The translations under genes were made by a program, and so were the position numbers. A stretch of 64,000 bases of DNA, taken from assembly GCF_000348805.1 (NCBI RefSeq), contig NC_020510.1:1-64000 (forward strand), written 5' to 3'. Positions 56,578 through 64,000 of this stretch are shown in pieces. Source of the stretch: Blattabacterium cuenoti BPAA (GTDB lineage Bacteria; Bacteroidota; Bacteroidia; Flavobacteriales; Blattabacteriaceae). Under the pieces are notes generated by a model, which saw nothing but the letters and a program-made list of their open reading frames with translations, was not told the origin of the DNA and did no database searches. The first letter of the stretch is position 1. The number at the start of each line of letters is the position of its first letter.

Positions 56578-57810
56578 ATGATAATACAGATAAAAGTTCC
56601 TTCTCCAGGAGAATCAATCACAGAGGTAGAAGTTTCCACATGGCTCGTAAAAAACGGAGACTATGTTCATAAAGGTCAAATAATAGCAGAAATAGATTCA
56701 GATAAAGCGACTTTAGAAATTTCTTCAGAAGAAAATGGAATAATCACTATTATGGTAGAAAAAGGAGAAAAAGTACGAGTTGGAGATGTTTTATGTATTA
56801 TCGAATCTTCTAATAAAGAAGATACAAAAAAACATAAAAAAAAAATTGTTCAAGACAAAAAAGATCATGTTGAAAAAGTTTCTCCTACAAATAAAAAGAT
56901 TAAAATTCCTTCTCCAGCTTCAAGAAAAATTTTGAAAGAAAAAAAGATTTCTATAGAATCTGTTATAGGTACTGGAAAACATGGAAGAATAACAAAAAAA
57001 GATTGCATTTTTCATTTAGAAAAAAATGAAACTTCTATTATTCCTAATAATAGACCACCTATTACAACAATGTATAATAGATCGGAAACCAAAACTCCTC
57101 TTTCTTCTTTAAGAAGAAAACTTTCCGAAAGATTAGTTTATGTAAAAAATCAAACCGCTTCTCTTACCACATTTAATGAAGTAGATATGCTAAAAATTTT
57201 TATTATTAGAAAAAAATATAAAGATCTTTTTAAGAAAAAACATGGGGTCAATTTGGGTTTGATGTCTTTTTTTACTCTTTCTTGTGTTAGAGCTTTAAAA
57301 CTTTATCCAGATGTCAATGCCATGATTAGTGAAAAAGAAAAAATTAATTTTGAATATTATGATATTAGTATTGCTATATCTGGGCCTAAAGGATTAATGG
57401 TTCCCGTAATTAGAAATGCAGAACATCTATCATTTCGTGAAATAGAACAAGAAATATATAAATTATCAACACGGGTTCATAATGGAAAAATTTCTATAGA
57501 TGAGATGACAGGAGGAACTTTTACTATTACTAATGGAGGGATTTTTGGTTCTATGTTATCTACTCCGATTATAAATCCACCACAAAGTGCCATATTAGGA
57601 ATGCATAAAATTATGGAAAGACCTGTAGTGGTTAATGGATCTATTGAAATACGTCCTATCATGTATTTAGCTCTTTCTTATGATCATAGAATCATTGATG
57701 GTAGAGAATCTGTAGGATTTTTAGTTTCTGTCAAGGAGTCTATAGAAAATCCTATAAAATTTTTGATGGGTGGAAGTGAAGAAACTCTTTCTAAGAAATT
57801 AGAATTATGA
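56578..57810 (+). CDS. sucB: dihydrolipoyl succinyltransferase (2-oxoglutarate dehydrogenase E2)
   Basis: Transfers the succinyl group to CoA. The 410-residue protein has one lipoyl domain with Lys43 in DSDKATLE, a peripheral subunit-binding domain (about 114-150, SPASRKILKEKKISIESVIG) and a catalytic domain ending in LSYDHRIIDGRESVGFL. Pairing with sucA fixes the assignment. E3 is not in the window. Confidence 0.97.
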   Translation: MIIQIKVPSPGESITEVEVSTWLVKNGDYVHKGQIIAEIDSDKATLEISSEENGIITIMVEKGEKVRVGDVLCIIESSNKEDTKKHKKKIVQDKKDHVEKVSPTNKKIKIPSPASRKILKEKKISIESVIGTGKHGRITKKDCIFHLEKNETSIIPNNRPPITTMYNRSETKTPLSSLRRKLSERLVYVKNQTASLTTFNEVDMLKIFIIRKKYKDLFKKKHGVNLGLMSFFTLSCVRALKLYPDVNAMISEKEKINFEYYDISIAISGPKGLMVPVIRNAEHLSFREIEQEIYKLSTRVHNGKISIDEMTGGTFTITNGGIFGSMLSTPIINPPQSAILGMHKIMERPVVVNGSIEIRPIMYLALSYDHRIIDGRESVGFLVSVKESIENPIKFLMGGSEETLSKKLEL

Positions 57811-57832
57811 TAATAAAATTTCAAAGAAAACG

Positions 57833-57855
57833 TAGATTTTAATCTAAAATTTTTT
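57833..57855 (+). terminator. possible terminator after sucB
   Basis: A short AT-rich palindrome (57833-57846) is followed by a T6 run (57850-57855) 22 bp after the sucB stop. It also overlaps the stop codon of the convergent TPR gene. The stem is short and weak. Confidence 0.3.
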
Positions 57856-58404
57856 CCTAACATAAGGATTAGGTCTGTTTATATTTCCGATATTTATTTT
57901 TTTCATTTGTATTTTTATGATTTGAATTTGATCATGTAATAAACCAGAAATATCCATTTTTTGTGCCTCTAATAGTAAACATTCGGCTCTTTTTTTATTT
58001 CCTTTTGATAAGGATGCTATAGCCAAATTAAATTTGGCTATAGCTATATTTGGTTTAAATTTTAGTCCTAAATCTAAAGCTTTTTGCATATAATTTTCTG
58101 ACTGAAAAATATTATTTTCTGAATATAAAATTCCATTCAAAAAATAATAATAAGCCATCTGGTTTTTAGTTAATTGTAATTTAGGGTTTTTAACATATTC
58201 TAAATATTTTTTTAATCCTTTCATGTCCTTTTTTTGTATTTTAAGAAAGGCTAATAATAAAAATTCATTCCTAAAAATAAGAAAAACAGGAATTAGACTT
58301 ACTAAAAGTAGAATACATCCATATAAATAATTTTTTTGAAAAAATGAAAAAATAGATCCTAAAAAAATAAACAGAAACAATACTATTTTTGAATATTTAC
58401 TCAT
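57844..58404 (-). CDS. membrane-anchored tetratricopeptide-like protein of unknown function
   Basis: 186 residues. Two hydrophobic helices at the N-terminus (about 5-22 and 26-45) are followed by helical repeats resembling TPR units, e.g. AYYYFLNGILYSENNIFQSE and IAIAKFNLAIASLSKGNKKR. No catalytic motif is visible. It overlaps the upstream esterase gene by 4 bp. Function is unknown; TPR proteins usually mediate protein contacts. Its survival in a reduced genome suggests a useful role. Confidence 0.75.
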   Translation of the reverse strand: MSKYSKIVLFLFIFLGSIFSFFQKNYLYGCILLLVSLIPVFLIFRNEFLLLAFLKIQKKDMKGLKKYLEYVKNPKLQLTKNQMAYYYFLNGILYSENNIFQSENYMQKALDLGLKFKPNIAIAKFNLAIASLSKGNKKRAECLLLEAQKMDISGLLHDQIQIIKIQMKKINIGNINRPNPYVRKKF

Positions 58405-59078
58405 GATTCATATTTTGATTTATTTTTTATATGTTTTTCTTTAATCCAATTAATAAGATCTTGATAATTTAAATGATTTAAAGTATGTCCAGATTCATAC
58501 TCTTTATAAAAAGAAAGTATTTTTTTTTCCTTTAAAAATTTTAATCCTTTTTTTGCCCAATTTACAGGAATTATAGGATCATATTTTCCATGAGATATAA
58601 AAAATTCTAAATCGGAATAATGATTAATTTGTTTTGGCAAAATACGATTTTCTAAATATCCACTTAAAGCGATTACTTTTTTTATTTTATCAGAATTTTT
58701 TAATGCTATCGCATAACTTAGAATAGCTCCTTGACTAAACCCACATATCCATACTGGATTGTTTTCCAATTTATATTCTTCTATGGCTTCATGGATGAAA
58801 AATGATATTTTTTCAATGGTTTTTTTAGCCTGTATTATGTTAATAAATTGGTTTTTATTATCAAAGTCTATATCATACCAAGAATATTTATTTGTTCCAA
58901 CTGAATAGATACCTTGAATACTAATTATAAAAAAATTTTCTGGAATATCTTTTTGAAAAGAAAAAAGATCTTTTTCATTGCTTCCATATCCGTGAATCAT
59001 CAAAAAGAGTGTCTTTTCATTTCCACAGACGGTTTTTTTTATAATATGTTTAATAGAAAGTTGATTTTTTAAAAGCAT
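58401..59078 (-). CDS. alpha/beta-hydrolase, carboxylesterase/phospholipase type
   Basis: 225-residue serine hydrolase. The nucleophile elbow is GFSQGAILS (Ser about 115), with probable Asp in HGKYDPIIPV and His in YESGHTLNHL completing the triad. The pattern fits the phospholipase/carboxylesterase (YpfH/acyl-protein thioesterase) family. The substrate is unknown. It lies in a three-gene minus-strand group with a LolD-like ATPase (10 bp upstream) and a TPR protein (4-bp overlap). Confidence 0.86.
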   Translation of the reverse strand: MLLKNQLSIKHIIKKTVCGNEKTLFLMIHGYGSNEKDLFSFQKDIPENFFIISIQGIYSVGTNKYSWYDIDFDNKNQFINIIQAKKTIEKISFFIHEAIEEYKLENNPVWICGFSQGAILSYAIALKNSDKIKKVIALSGYLENRILPKQINHYSDLEFFISHGKYDPIIPVNWAKKGLKFLKEKKILSFYKEYESGHTLNHLNYQDLINWIKEKHIKNKSKYES

Positions 59079-59087
59079 AAAATATTT

Positions 59088-59756
59088 TTATTTATCAATC
59101 TTGTATAATATTCCATTTTCTATTTTTAGTTTTTCATCAGCCATATTTGCTAATTGTAAGTTATGAGTAACAATTAAAAAAGTTTGTTTGAGTTTGAAAT
59201 TCAGGAAAGAAAAAAAATTATGTAATTTTTCTGCGTTTTTTATATCTAAATTTCCAGAAGGTTCATCTGCAAAAATGATTTTTGGATCATTAATCAAAGC
59301 TCTTGCTACAGAAACTCTCTGTTTTTGACCTCCAGATAATTCTTCTATTTTTGAATTTTCATACTTATATAGATTTAATTCTTTTAATAGATTTATAGCT
59401 TTTTTTTTTACATTTTTTTTGTTGATAAACCCTGGTAAACATATATTTTCTAATACAGTAAATTCAGGAAAAAGTTGAGGAGTTTGAAAAATAAAACCGA
59501 TTTTTTGATTTCTTAAAATAGAAAGTTCTTTGTCTGTAAGAGATAATATTTCTTTTTTATTAATTTTTATAATCGGTTTTATTTTTTTATTTATCGTTGG
59601 TTTTTCTAAAGTTCCTAAAATATGTAATAAAGTACTTTTTCCTGCTCCAGATTCCCCTAAAATACATACTATACTCCCTTCTTTTACCATGATATTTACT
59701 CCTTTTAAAATTTTGTCTTTTCCAAAAGATTTGTAAATATTTTTAGCCTGAATCAT
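59088..59756 (-). CDS. LolD-like ABC transporter ATPase
   Basis: 222-residue ATPase of the MacB/LolD family. It has Walker A GESGAGKST (about 33-41), signature LSGGQKQRVSVARAL, Walker B IIFADEPSGNLD and switch His in LIVTHN, all intact. Family members pair with FtsX/LolCE-like permeases to release outer-membrane lipoproteins. The permease gene is not in the window, so the role is inferred. Presence of lnt is consistent with lipoprotein traffic. Confidence 0.88.
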   Translation of the reverse strand: MIQAKNIYKSFGKDKILKGVNIMVKEGSIVCILGESGAGKSTLLHILGTLEKPTINKKIKPIIKINKKEILSLTDKELSILRNQKIGFIFQTPQLFPEFTVLENICLPGFINKKNVKKKAINLLKELNLYKYENSKIEELSGGQKQRVSVARALINDPKIIFADEPSGNLDIKNAEKLHNFFSFLNFKLKQTFLIVTHNLQLANMADEKLKIENGILYKIDK

Positions 59757-59850
59757 TTTTTCGTAAATTAATTCTTCTTTATTCTTAATTTAAGAAATCA
59801 AATTAAAAATAAACGAATTTTAGTTTAAATTTACTTTTAAAATTATTTCA

Positions 59851-61050
59851 ATGAATTTACATGAATACCAAGGTAGAGAAATATTAAATTTTTTTTCCAT
59901 TCAAGTTCCTGATGGGATGATTGCTTCTTCTCCTGAAGAAGCTGTGAAAGTAGCTAAAATTATTTTTAAAAAAACTGAAAAAAATTCTTTAGTGATTAAA
60001 GCTCAAATTCATGCTGGAGGAAGAGGAAAAGCTGGAGGTATTCAAATAGTAAAAAATTTGGATGAAGTTTATGAAAAATCAAAAAATATTTTAGGAAAAT
60101 TCCTAATAACTCCCCAAACTTCTAAAAAGGGAGAATTAGTTCGAAAAATTTTGTTGTCTGAAGATGTTTATTTTTATGAATCTGCTCCTCCTATAGAATA
60201 TTATTTATCCATATTATTAAATCGTGATATAGAAAAAAATATAATTCTTTACTCTAAAGAAGGAGGAGTAAATATAGAAGATATTTCAAAAAAAAATCCA
60301 AATCAAATATATACAGAAGTTATAGATCCGATATTAGGACTTCAATTGTTTCAAACAAAAAAAATTGGTTTCAATTTAGGTATTCATGATAATGAATCTT
60401 TGAAAAACTTTAGCTTGTTTCTGTTATCACTTTATAAAGCTTATATTACTTTTGATACTTTGTTGTTAGAAATCAATCCTTTAATTAAAACATTTGATCA
60501 AAAACTGATACCAGTTGATATAAAAATGATTTTAGATGATAATGCTTTGTTTCGTCATAAAAAATATAATTTGATCCGTGATGATATTATTGATGAAATT
60601 GAAAGAGAAGCATATGAAGCTAAATTAAATTTTTTAAAACTGGAAGGAAATGTAGGATGTATGGTAAATGGAGCTGGATTAGCAATGGCTACTATGGATA
60701 TGATTAAATTTTGTGGAGGAGTCCCTGCTAACTTTTTAGATATTGGAGGTTCTGCGGATCTAGAACGTGTAGAGAAAGCTTTTTATCTGATATTAAAGGA
60801 TAAATCTGTAAAAACAATATTAATCAATATATTTGGAGGAATTGTACGTTGTGATACGGTTGCAAAAGGAATTATAAATTCTTTTTCTAAGATTCATCAG
60901 GATATTAAAGTTCCTGTTGTTGTTCGTTTACAAGGAACAAATGATAAATTGGCAAAAAAATTAATTCAAAAAAGTTTATTTCCTATTTATTCTACTGATA
61001 CTTTAGAAGAAGCAGCTGATAAAATTCAAGAAATTTTGTATCTAAAATAA
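59851..61050 (+). CDS. sucC: succinyl-CoA synthetase beta subunit (ADP-forming)
   Basis: Couples succinyl-CoA cleavage to nucleotide triphosphate synthesis. The 399-residue protein has an ATP-grasp domain (NLHEYQGREIL start; KAQIHAGGRGKAGGI; LLEINPLIKT) and a C-terminal CoA-ligase domain (INIFGGIVRCDTVAKGI). Length is normal. sucD is not adjacent. Together with sucA/sucB and mdh it indicates a working lower TCA segment. Confidence 0.97.
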   Translation: MNLHEYQGREILNFFSIQVPDGMIASSPEEAVKVAKIIFKKTEKNSLVIKAQIHAGGRGKAGGIQIVKNLDEVYEKSKNILGKFLITPQTSKKGELVRKILLSEDVYFYESAPPIEYYLSILLNRDIEKNIILYSKEGGVNIEDISKKNPNQIYTEVIDPILGLQLFQTKKIGFNLGIHDNESLKNFSLFLLSLYKAYITFDTLLLEINPLIKTFDQKLIPVDIKMILDDNALFRHKKYNLIRDDIIDEIEREAYEAKLNFLKLEGNVGCMVNGAGLAMATMDMIKFCGGVPANFLDIGGSADLERVEKAFYLILKDKSVKTILINIFGGIVRCDTVAKGIINSFSKIHQDIKVPVVVRLQGTNDKLAKKLIQKSLFPIYSTDTLEEAADKIQEILYLK

Positions 61051-61062
61051 GATTGATCTTTT

Positions 61063-62604
61063 ATGAATAAAGTTTTTTCTGTATTATCTGAAAAATATAA
61101 ACCTATAAAATGGAATGAAGTAATAGGACAAAAAGATATAATTCTGATTTTAAAAAAAGCAATACAGGAAAATCGTTTATCTCAAATCTTATTTTTTTTT
61201 GGTCCAGAAGGAGTAGGAAAGAATACATGTGCACGAATTTTATCCAATGAATTAAATTCTTTTTCAGAATTAAAATATTATTCTTTGAATAGATTTGAAA
61301 TTAATGGATTGTTGAATGATTCATTAGAACATATTTATAAAATAATTAATCAATTTCGTTTTTTTCCTAAATTAGGAAAATATAATACATTCATAATTAA
61401 TAATGTACATATGGTTCCTCAATGTTTTTTCAATTTTTTTATAAGATTTATAGAAGAAAAACATCCACATGTCTTATTTATTTTTTGTGGAACAGAAGAA
61501 AAAAAAATTCCAAAATTGATTTTATCACGTTGTCAAGTTTTTGAATTCAAAAGGATTTCTACAAAAGAAATTTTTTTACATTTAAGAATGATTGCTGAAA
61601 AAGAAAATATAGAAGTAGAAAATGAAGCCTTATTAATTTTATCAAAACATGTAAAAGGATCTATCAGTAAAGCTATTTATTTATTTGATAGATTGATTCT
61701 ATATAATAAAAATAGTGAAAAAAAAATATCCAAAGAATTCCTAATTCAAAAATTAGGAATTATTGACGTAAAGTACTATTTCAAAATAGTAGATTATCTT
61801 TTAGATAAAAAAATACATAAAATATTCATTTTATTGGATAAAATTTTACAAAATAAAGTAAATTCTTATGATTTAATTATAGGATTAACCAAACATTTCA
61901 GAAATTTATTTTTATCTAAAAATTATGAAACAATTTCTATTTTGAAATTAAAAAAAGAGATCATATTCTCTTACATTGCACAATCAAAAAAAATGTCTTA
62001 TTTTTTTTTAATGAATGCTTTAAGCATTTGTCTTAGATTGAAAAAAGAATATGAAAAGTTTAATCAAAGTTATAGATTAACAATTGAAATTTATATAATA
62101 CAATTGGCATATTTATTCGATAATCATAAAAATGAAAAATCCTTCTTAATAGAAGAAGAAAAAAAAAATGAAAAATCCTTCTTAATAGAAGAAGAAAAAA
62201 AAAATGAAAAATTTTCTGATTTCAAAGAAGATGAAAAAATTCAATGTTTACAAAAAAATTGGATAAAATTTTTACAGAAATATTCTGGAAAAATAAATCC
62301 TATTTATTTATTTTTTTTGAAAAATGAAATACAATTTCAGATTGAAAAAAATAAAATATTTCTTGTTTTTCCATCTAAATTAGGAAATTATAATTTTTTG
62401 TTAATTCAAACACATTTTTTTAAATATTTTAAAGAAAAATTCAATTATCCGCATTTAGAATTTGAAATAGTGAAAAAAAATTCAAGTACAATAGAACAAT
62501 ATAATCTTTTATATCATAAAAATAAATTAATAGAAACATTAATAGAACGATTGAATTTAAAAATTTCTTCTTATGAAATACAAGGAAAAAAAAAATTCTT
62601 GTAA
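61063..62604 (+). CDS. dnaX: DNA polymerase III gamma/tau subunit with degenerate ATPase motifs
   Basis: Clamp-loader ATPase subunit by overall similarity: N-terminus LSEKYKPIKWNEVIGQ, then AAA+ domains and a tau-like C-terminal domain (513 residues). The catalytic residues are eroded. Walker A is GPEGVGKN (47-54) with Asn54 for Thr/Ser. Walker B, normally IIDEVHM, is IINNVHM (Asn113, Asn114). Sensor 2, normally GS[ML]RDA, is GSISKA with Ser202 for Arg. The SRC arginine finger (155-157) is kept. Residues 357-383 contain a tandem repeat with A10 tracts. The frame is open throughout. It is either an ATPase-dead clamp-loader subunit or a gene in decay; a second dnaX could exist outside the window. 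Confidence 0.88.
   Translation: MNKVFSVLSEKYKPIKWNEVIGQKDIILILKKAIQENRLSQILFFFGPEGVGKNTCARILSNELNSFSELKYYSLNRFEINGLLNDSLEHIYKIINQFRFFPKLGKYNTFIINNVHMVPQCFFNFFIRFIEEKHPHVLFIFCGTEEKKIPKLILSRCQVFEFKRISTKEIFLHLRMIAEKENIEVENEALLILSKHVKGSISKAIYLFDRLILYNKNSEKKISKEFLIQKLGIIDVKYYFKIVDYLLDKKIHKIFILLDKILQNKVNSYDLIIGLTKHFRNLFLSKNYETISILKLKKEIIFSYIAQSKKMSYFFLMNALSICLRLKKEYEKFNQSYRLTIEIYIIQLAYLFDNHKNEKSFLIEEEKKNEKSFLIEEEKKNEKFSDFKEDEKIQCLQKNWIKFLQKYSGKINPIYLFFLKNEIQFQIEKNKIFLVFPSKLGNYNFLLIQTHFFKYFKEKFNYPHLEFEIVKKNSSTIEQYNLLYHKNKLIETLIERLNLKISSYEIQGKKKFL
62131..62212 (+). repeat. 36-bp tandem duplication inside dnaX with A10 tracts
   Basis: Two identical 36-bp units (62131-62166 and 62167-62202) encode NEKSFLIEEEKK twice, followed by 10 bases of a third copy. 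Each unit ends in a run of ten A (62159-62168 and 62195-62204) followed by TG, so an extra A would create a TGA stop at once. Confidence 0.95.
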
Positions 62605-62719
62605 ACGATTTTTTTCTTGTATGAGATTTATTTCTATTCAAATTATTTTTTTTTCATTTGTAGAAATGAAAGAGATATTTTATCTTTTTTTGAATAAAAT
62701 ATTTGAATGATTTCCATTT

Positions 62720-64000
62720 ATGATTTATCATTATTCGTCAAACAGTATTAAAAAAATTTTTTTATCTTCTCCTTATTCCGATGAAGATATTGAAAATGAC
62801 AGTTCTTCCTCTTCTTATGGATCTGGAGGGAGCGGAACAGGTTCTGGTTATTATGGAGGGATAAAAAGTAAAACTCCTGTTTTGGATAATTTTGGAAGAG
62901 ATTTGAATTCCATAGCTATGGAAGGAAAATTAGATCCCGTAGTAGGTAGAGATAAAGAAGTTGAACGTGTTTCTCAAATATTGAGTAGAAGAAAAAAAAA
63001 TAATCCTCTTCTTATAGGAGAACCTGGAGTAGGAAAATCTGCTATTGCTGAAGGATTAGCATTACGTATTGTGCAAAAAAAAGTTTCCAGAGTCTTGTAC
63101 AATAAGAGAGTGGTTGTATTAGATTTAGCAAGTTTAGTTGCTGGAACTAAATATAGAGGTCAATTTGAAGAAAGAATGAAAGCCATTATCAATGAATCGG
63201 AGAAAAATAAAGGTCTAATTCTTTTTATAGATGAAATTCATACTATGATTGGAGCAGGAGGAACTACTGGTTCTTTAGACGCTTCTAATATCTTTAAGCC
63301 AGCTTTAGCAAGGGGAGATATTCAATGTATAGGGGCAACAACACTCAATGAATATAGACAATATATAGAAAAAGATGGAGCCTTAGAAAGGAGATTTCAA
63401 AAAATCATTGTTCACCCTTCTTCTGAGGAAGAAACTATAGAGATTTTAAGAAAAATAAAAGGAAAATATGAAAGTCATCATAACGTTATTTATACAGAAA
63501 AAGCGATAAAAGCTTGTGTCTATCTTACTGGACGATATATTATAGATCGTTTTTTACCAGATAAAGCCATTGATGCTTTAGATGAAGCAGGTTCTCGTGT
63601 TCATATTAAAAACATAAAAGTTCCACAGGAAATAGTTTTTTTAGAGAAAGAATTAGAAAGTATTCGAAAAGAAAAATCAAAAGTAGTTAAAAGTCAAAAA
63701 TACGAAGAAGCGGCACGTTTACGTGATACAGAAAAACGTATTGAAAAACAATTAATGAAAGCCCAAAAAGAGTGGGAAGAATCTTCTAAAAAGAATAAAG
63801 AAATTGTATCCGAAGAGAATGTTGAAGAAGTGGTCTCAATGATGAGTGGGGTTCCAATCAATAAAATAGCTCAAGCTGAAATGAAAAAATTGAGCAAAAT
63901 GATAGATATTTTAAGAGAAAAAATAGTAGGACAAGATGAAGCGGTAGAAAAAATAGTAAGAGCAGTTCAAAGAAATAGAACTGGATTGAAAGATCCTAAT
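62720..64000 (+). CDS. clpC: ClpC-type Clp ATPase, lacking the N-terminal Clp_N domain (partial at window end)
   Basis: AAA+ unfoldase partner of ClpP; 427 codons are visible and the gene runs off the window. After a short start ([18 protein letters not shown]) and a Ser/Gly-rich linker comes KTPVLDNFGRDL and AAA module 1, with Walker A GEPGVGKSA and Walker B LFIDEIHTMIGAG. A short M domain with EEAARLRD marks ClpC rather than ClpB, and the start of AAA module 2 is at IVGQDEAVEKI. The roughly 145-residue Clp_N double repeat is absent. The frame has a TGA at 62708-62710 and dnaX ends only 115 bp upstream, so the domain cannot be hidden there. Confidence 0.92.
   Translation, partial: MIYHYSSNSIKKIFLSSPYSDEDIENDSSSSSYGSGGSGTGSGYYGGIKSKTPVLDNFGRDLNSIAMEGKLDPVVGRDKEVERVSQILSRRKKNNPLLIGEPGVGKSAIAEGLALRIVQKKVSRVLYNKRVVVLDLASLVAGTKYRGQFEERMKAIINESEKNKGLILFIDEIHTMIGAGGTTGSLDASNIFKPALARGDIQCIGATTLNEYRQYIEKDGALERRFQKIIVHPSSEEETIEILRKIKGKYESHHNVIYTEKAIKACVYLTGRYIIDRFLPDKAIDALDEAGSRVHIKNIKVPQEIVFLEKELESIRKEKSKVVKSQKYEEAARLRDTEKRIEKQLMKAQKEWEESSKKNKEIVSEENVEEVVSMMSGVPINKIAQAEMKKLSKMIDILREKIVGQDEAVEKIVRAVQRNRTGLKDPN

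Noticed and set aside
1..64000. CRISPR arrays, insertion sequences, prophage, toxin-antitoxin or defence islands
   Set aside because: No spaced direct repeats, transposase, integrase or defence-type genes were found on either strand; gene content is housekeeping throughout.

Overview
The window is a compact, strongly AT-rich stretch of a Bacteroidetes (Flavobacteriales) chromosome. It is most likely from Blattabacterium, the obligate cockroach endosymbiont. I infer this from flavobacterial-type proteins and gene neighbourhoods (flippase / dUTPase-like / nucleotidyltransferase; LptD / RidA / OstA-like; SucA-SucB; TatA / lytic transglycosylase), long A and T runs inside genes, frequent TTG/GTG starts, many 1-20 bp overlaps, a single 359-bp gap without a gene, and no mobile elements, CRISPR or prophage. 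The lineage is inferred from memory of these families, not from a database search.

Layout. 1-5650 (+): nusA, infB, aspS. 5636-7328 (-): ppa and a 2-oxo acid dehydrogenase E2. 7426-8964 (+): NAD(P)HX repair enzyme. 8954-16649 (-): lnt, tmRNA, and a rod-shape operon mreB-mreC-mreD-PBP2-rodA that ends in a clear hairpin terminator. 16738-25327 (+): folK, lptD-like, ridA, OstA/LptA-like, class III aminotransferase, truA, ABC exporter. 25317-33000: surA-like, lptB, thiamine pyrophosphokinase, mdh, gcvP, tsaD. 33013-40175 (+): tamB-like, an Lrp/AsnC regulator, a 7TM-HD phosphohydrolase and a Ser-Pro-Arg tRNA cluster, with clpP opposite. 40964-57810 (+): flippase, dUTPase-like remnant, nucleotidyltransferase, tatA, lytic transglycosylase, recA, metallo-hydrolase, ccsBA, acyltransferase, alaS, sucA, sucB. 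57844-59756 (-): TPR protein, esterase, LolD-like ATPase. 59851-64000 (+): sucC, dnaX and the 5' part of clpC.

Together the genes cover translation, envelope building (Lnt, LptA/B/D-like, TamB-like, SurA-like, LolD-like, Mre/PBP2/RodA), the lower TCA cycle and glycine cleavage (SucA, SucB, SucC, Mdh, GcvP), cytochrome c assembly and protein quality control (tmRNA, ClpP, ClpC). I see no dedicated new defence or mobile system. The unusual signals are erosions inside otherwise conserved genes. The DnaX clamp-loader subunit appears to have lost its Walker A threonine, Walker B acidic pair and sensor 2 arginine. The same gene carries a 36-bp tandem duplication with A10 tracts, where slippage would give a gamma-length product. 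The dUTPase keeps its fold pattern and motif V but lacks its catalytic residues, and it contains a perfect 23-bp inverted repeat. ClpC begins at the linker with no N-terminal Clp_N domain.
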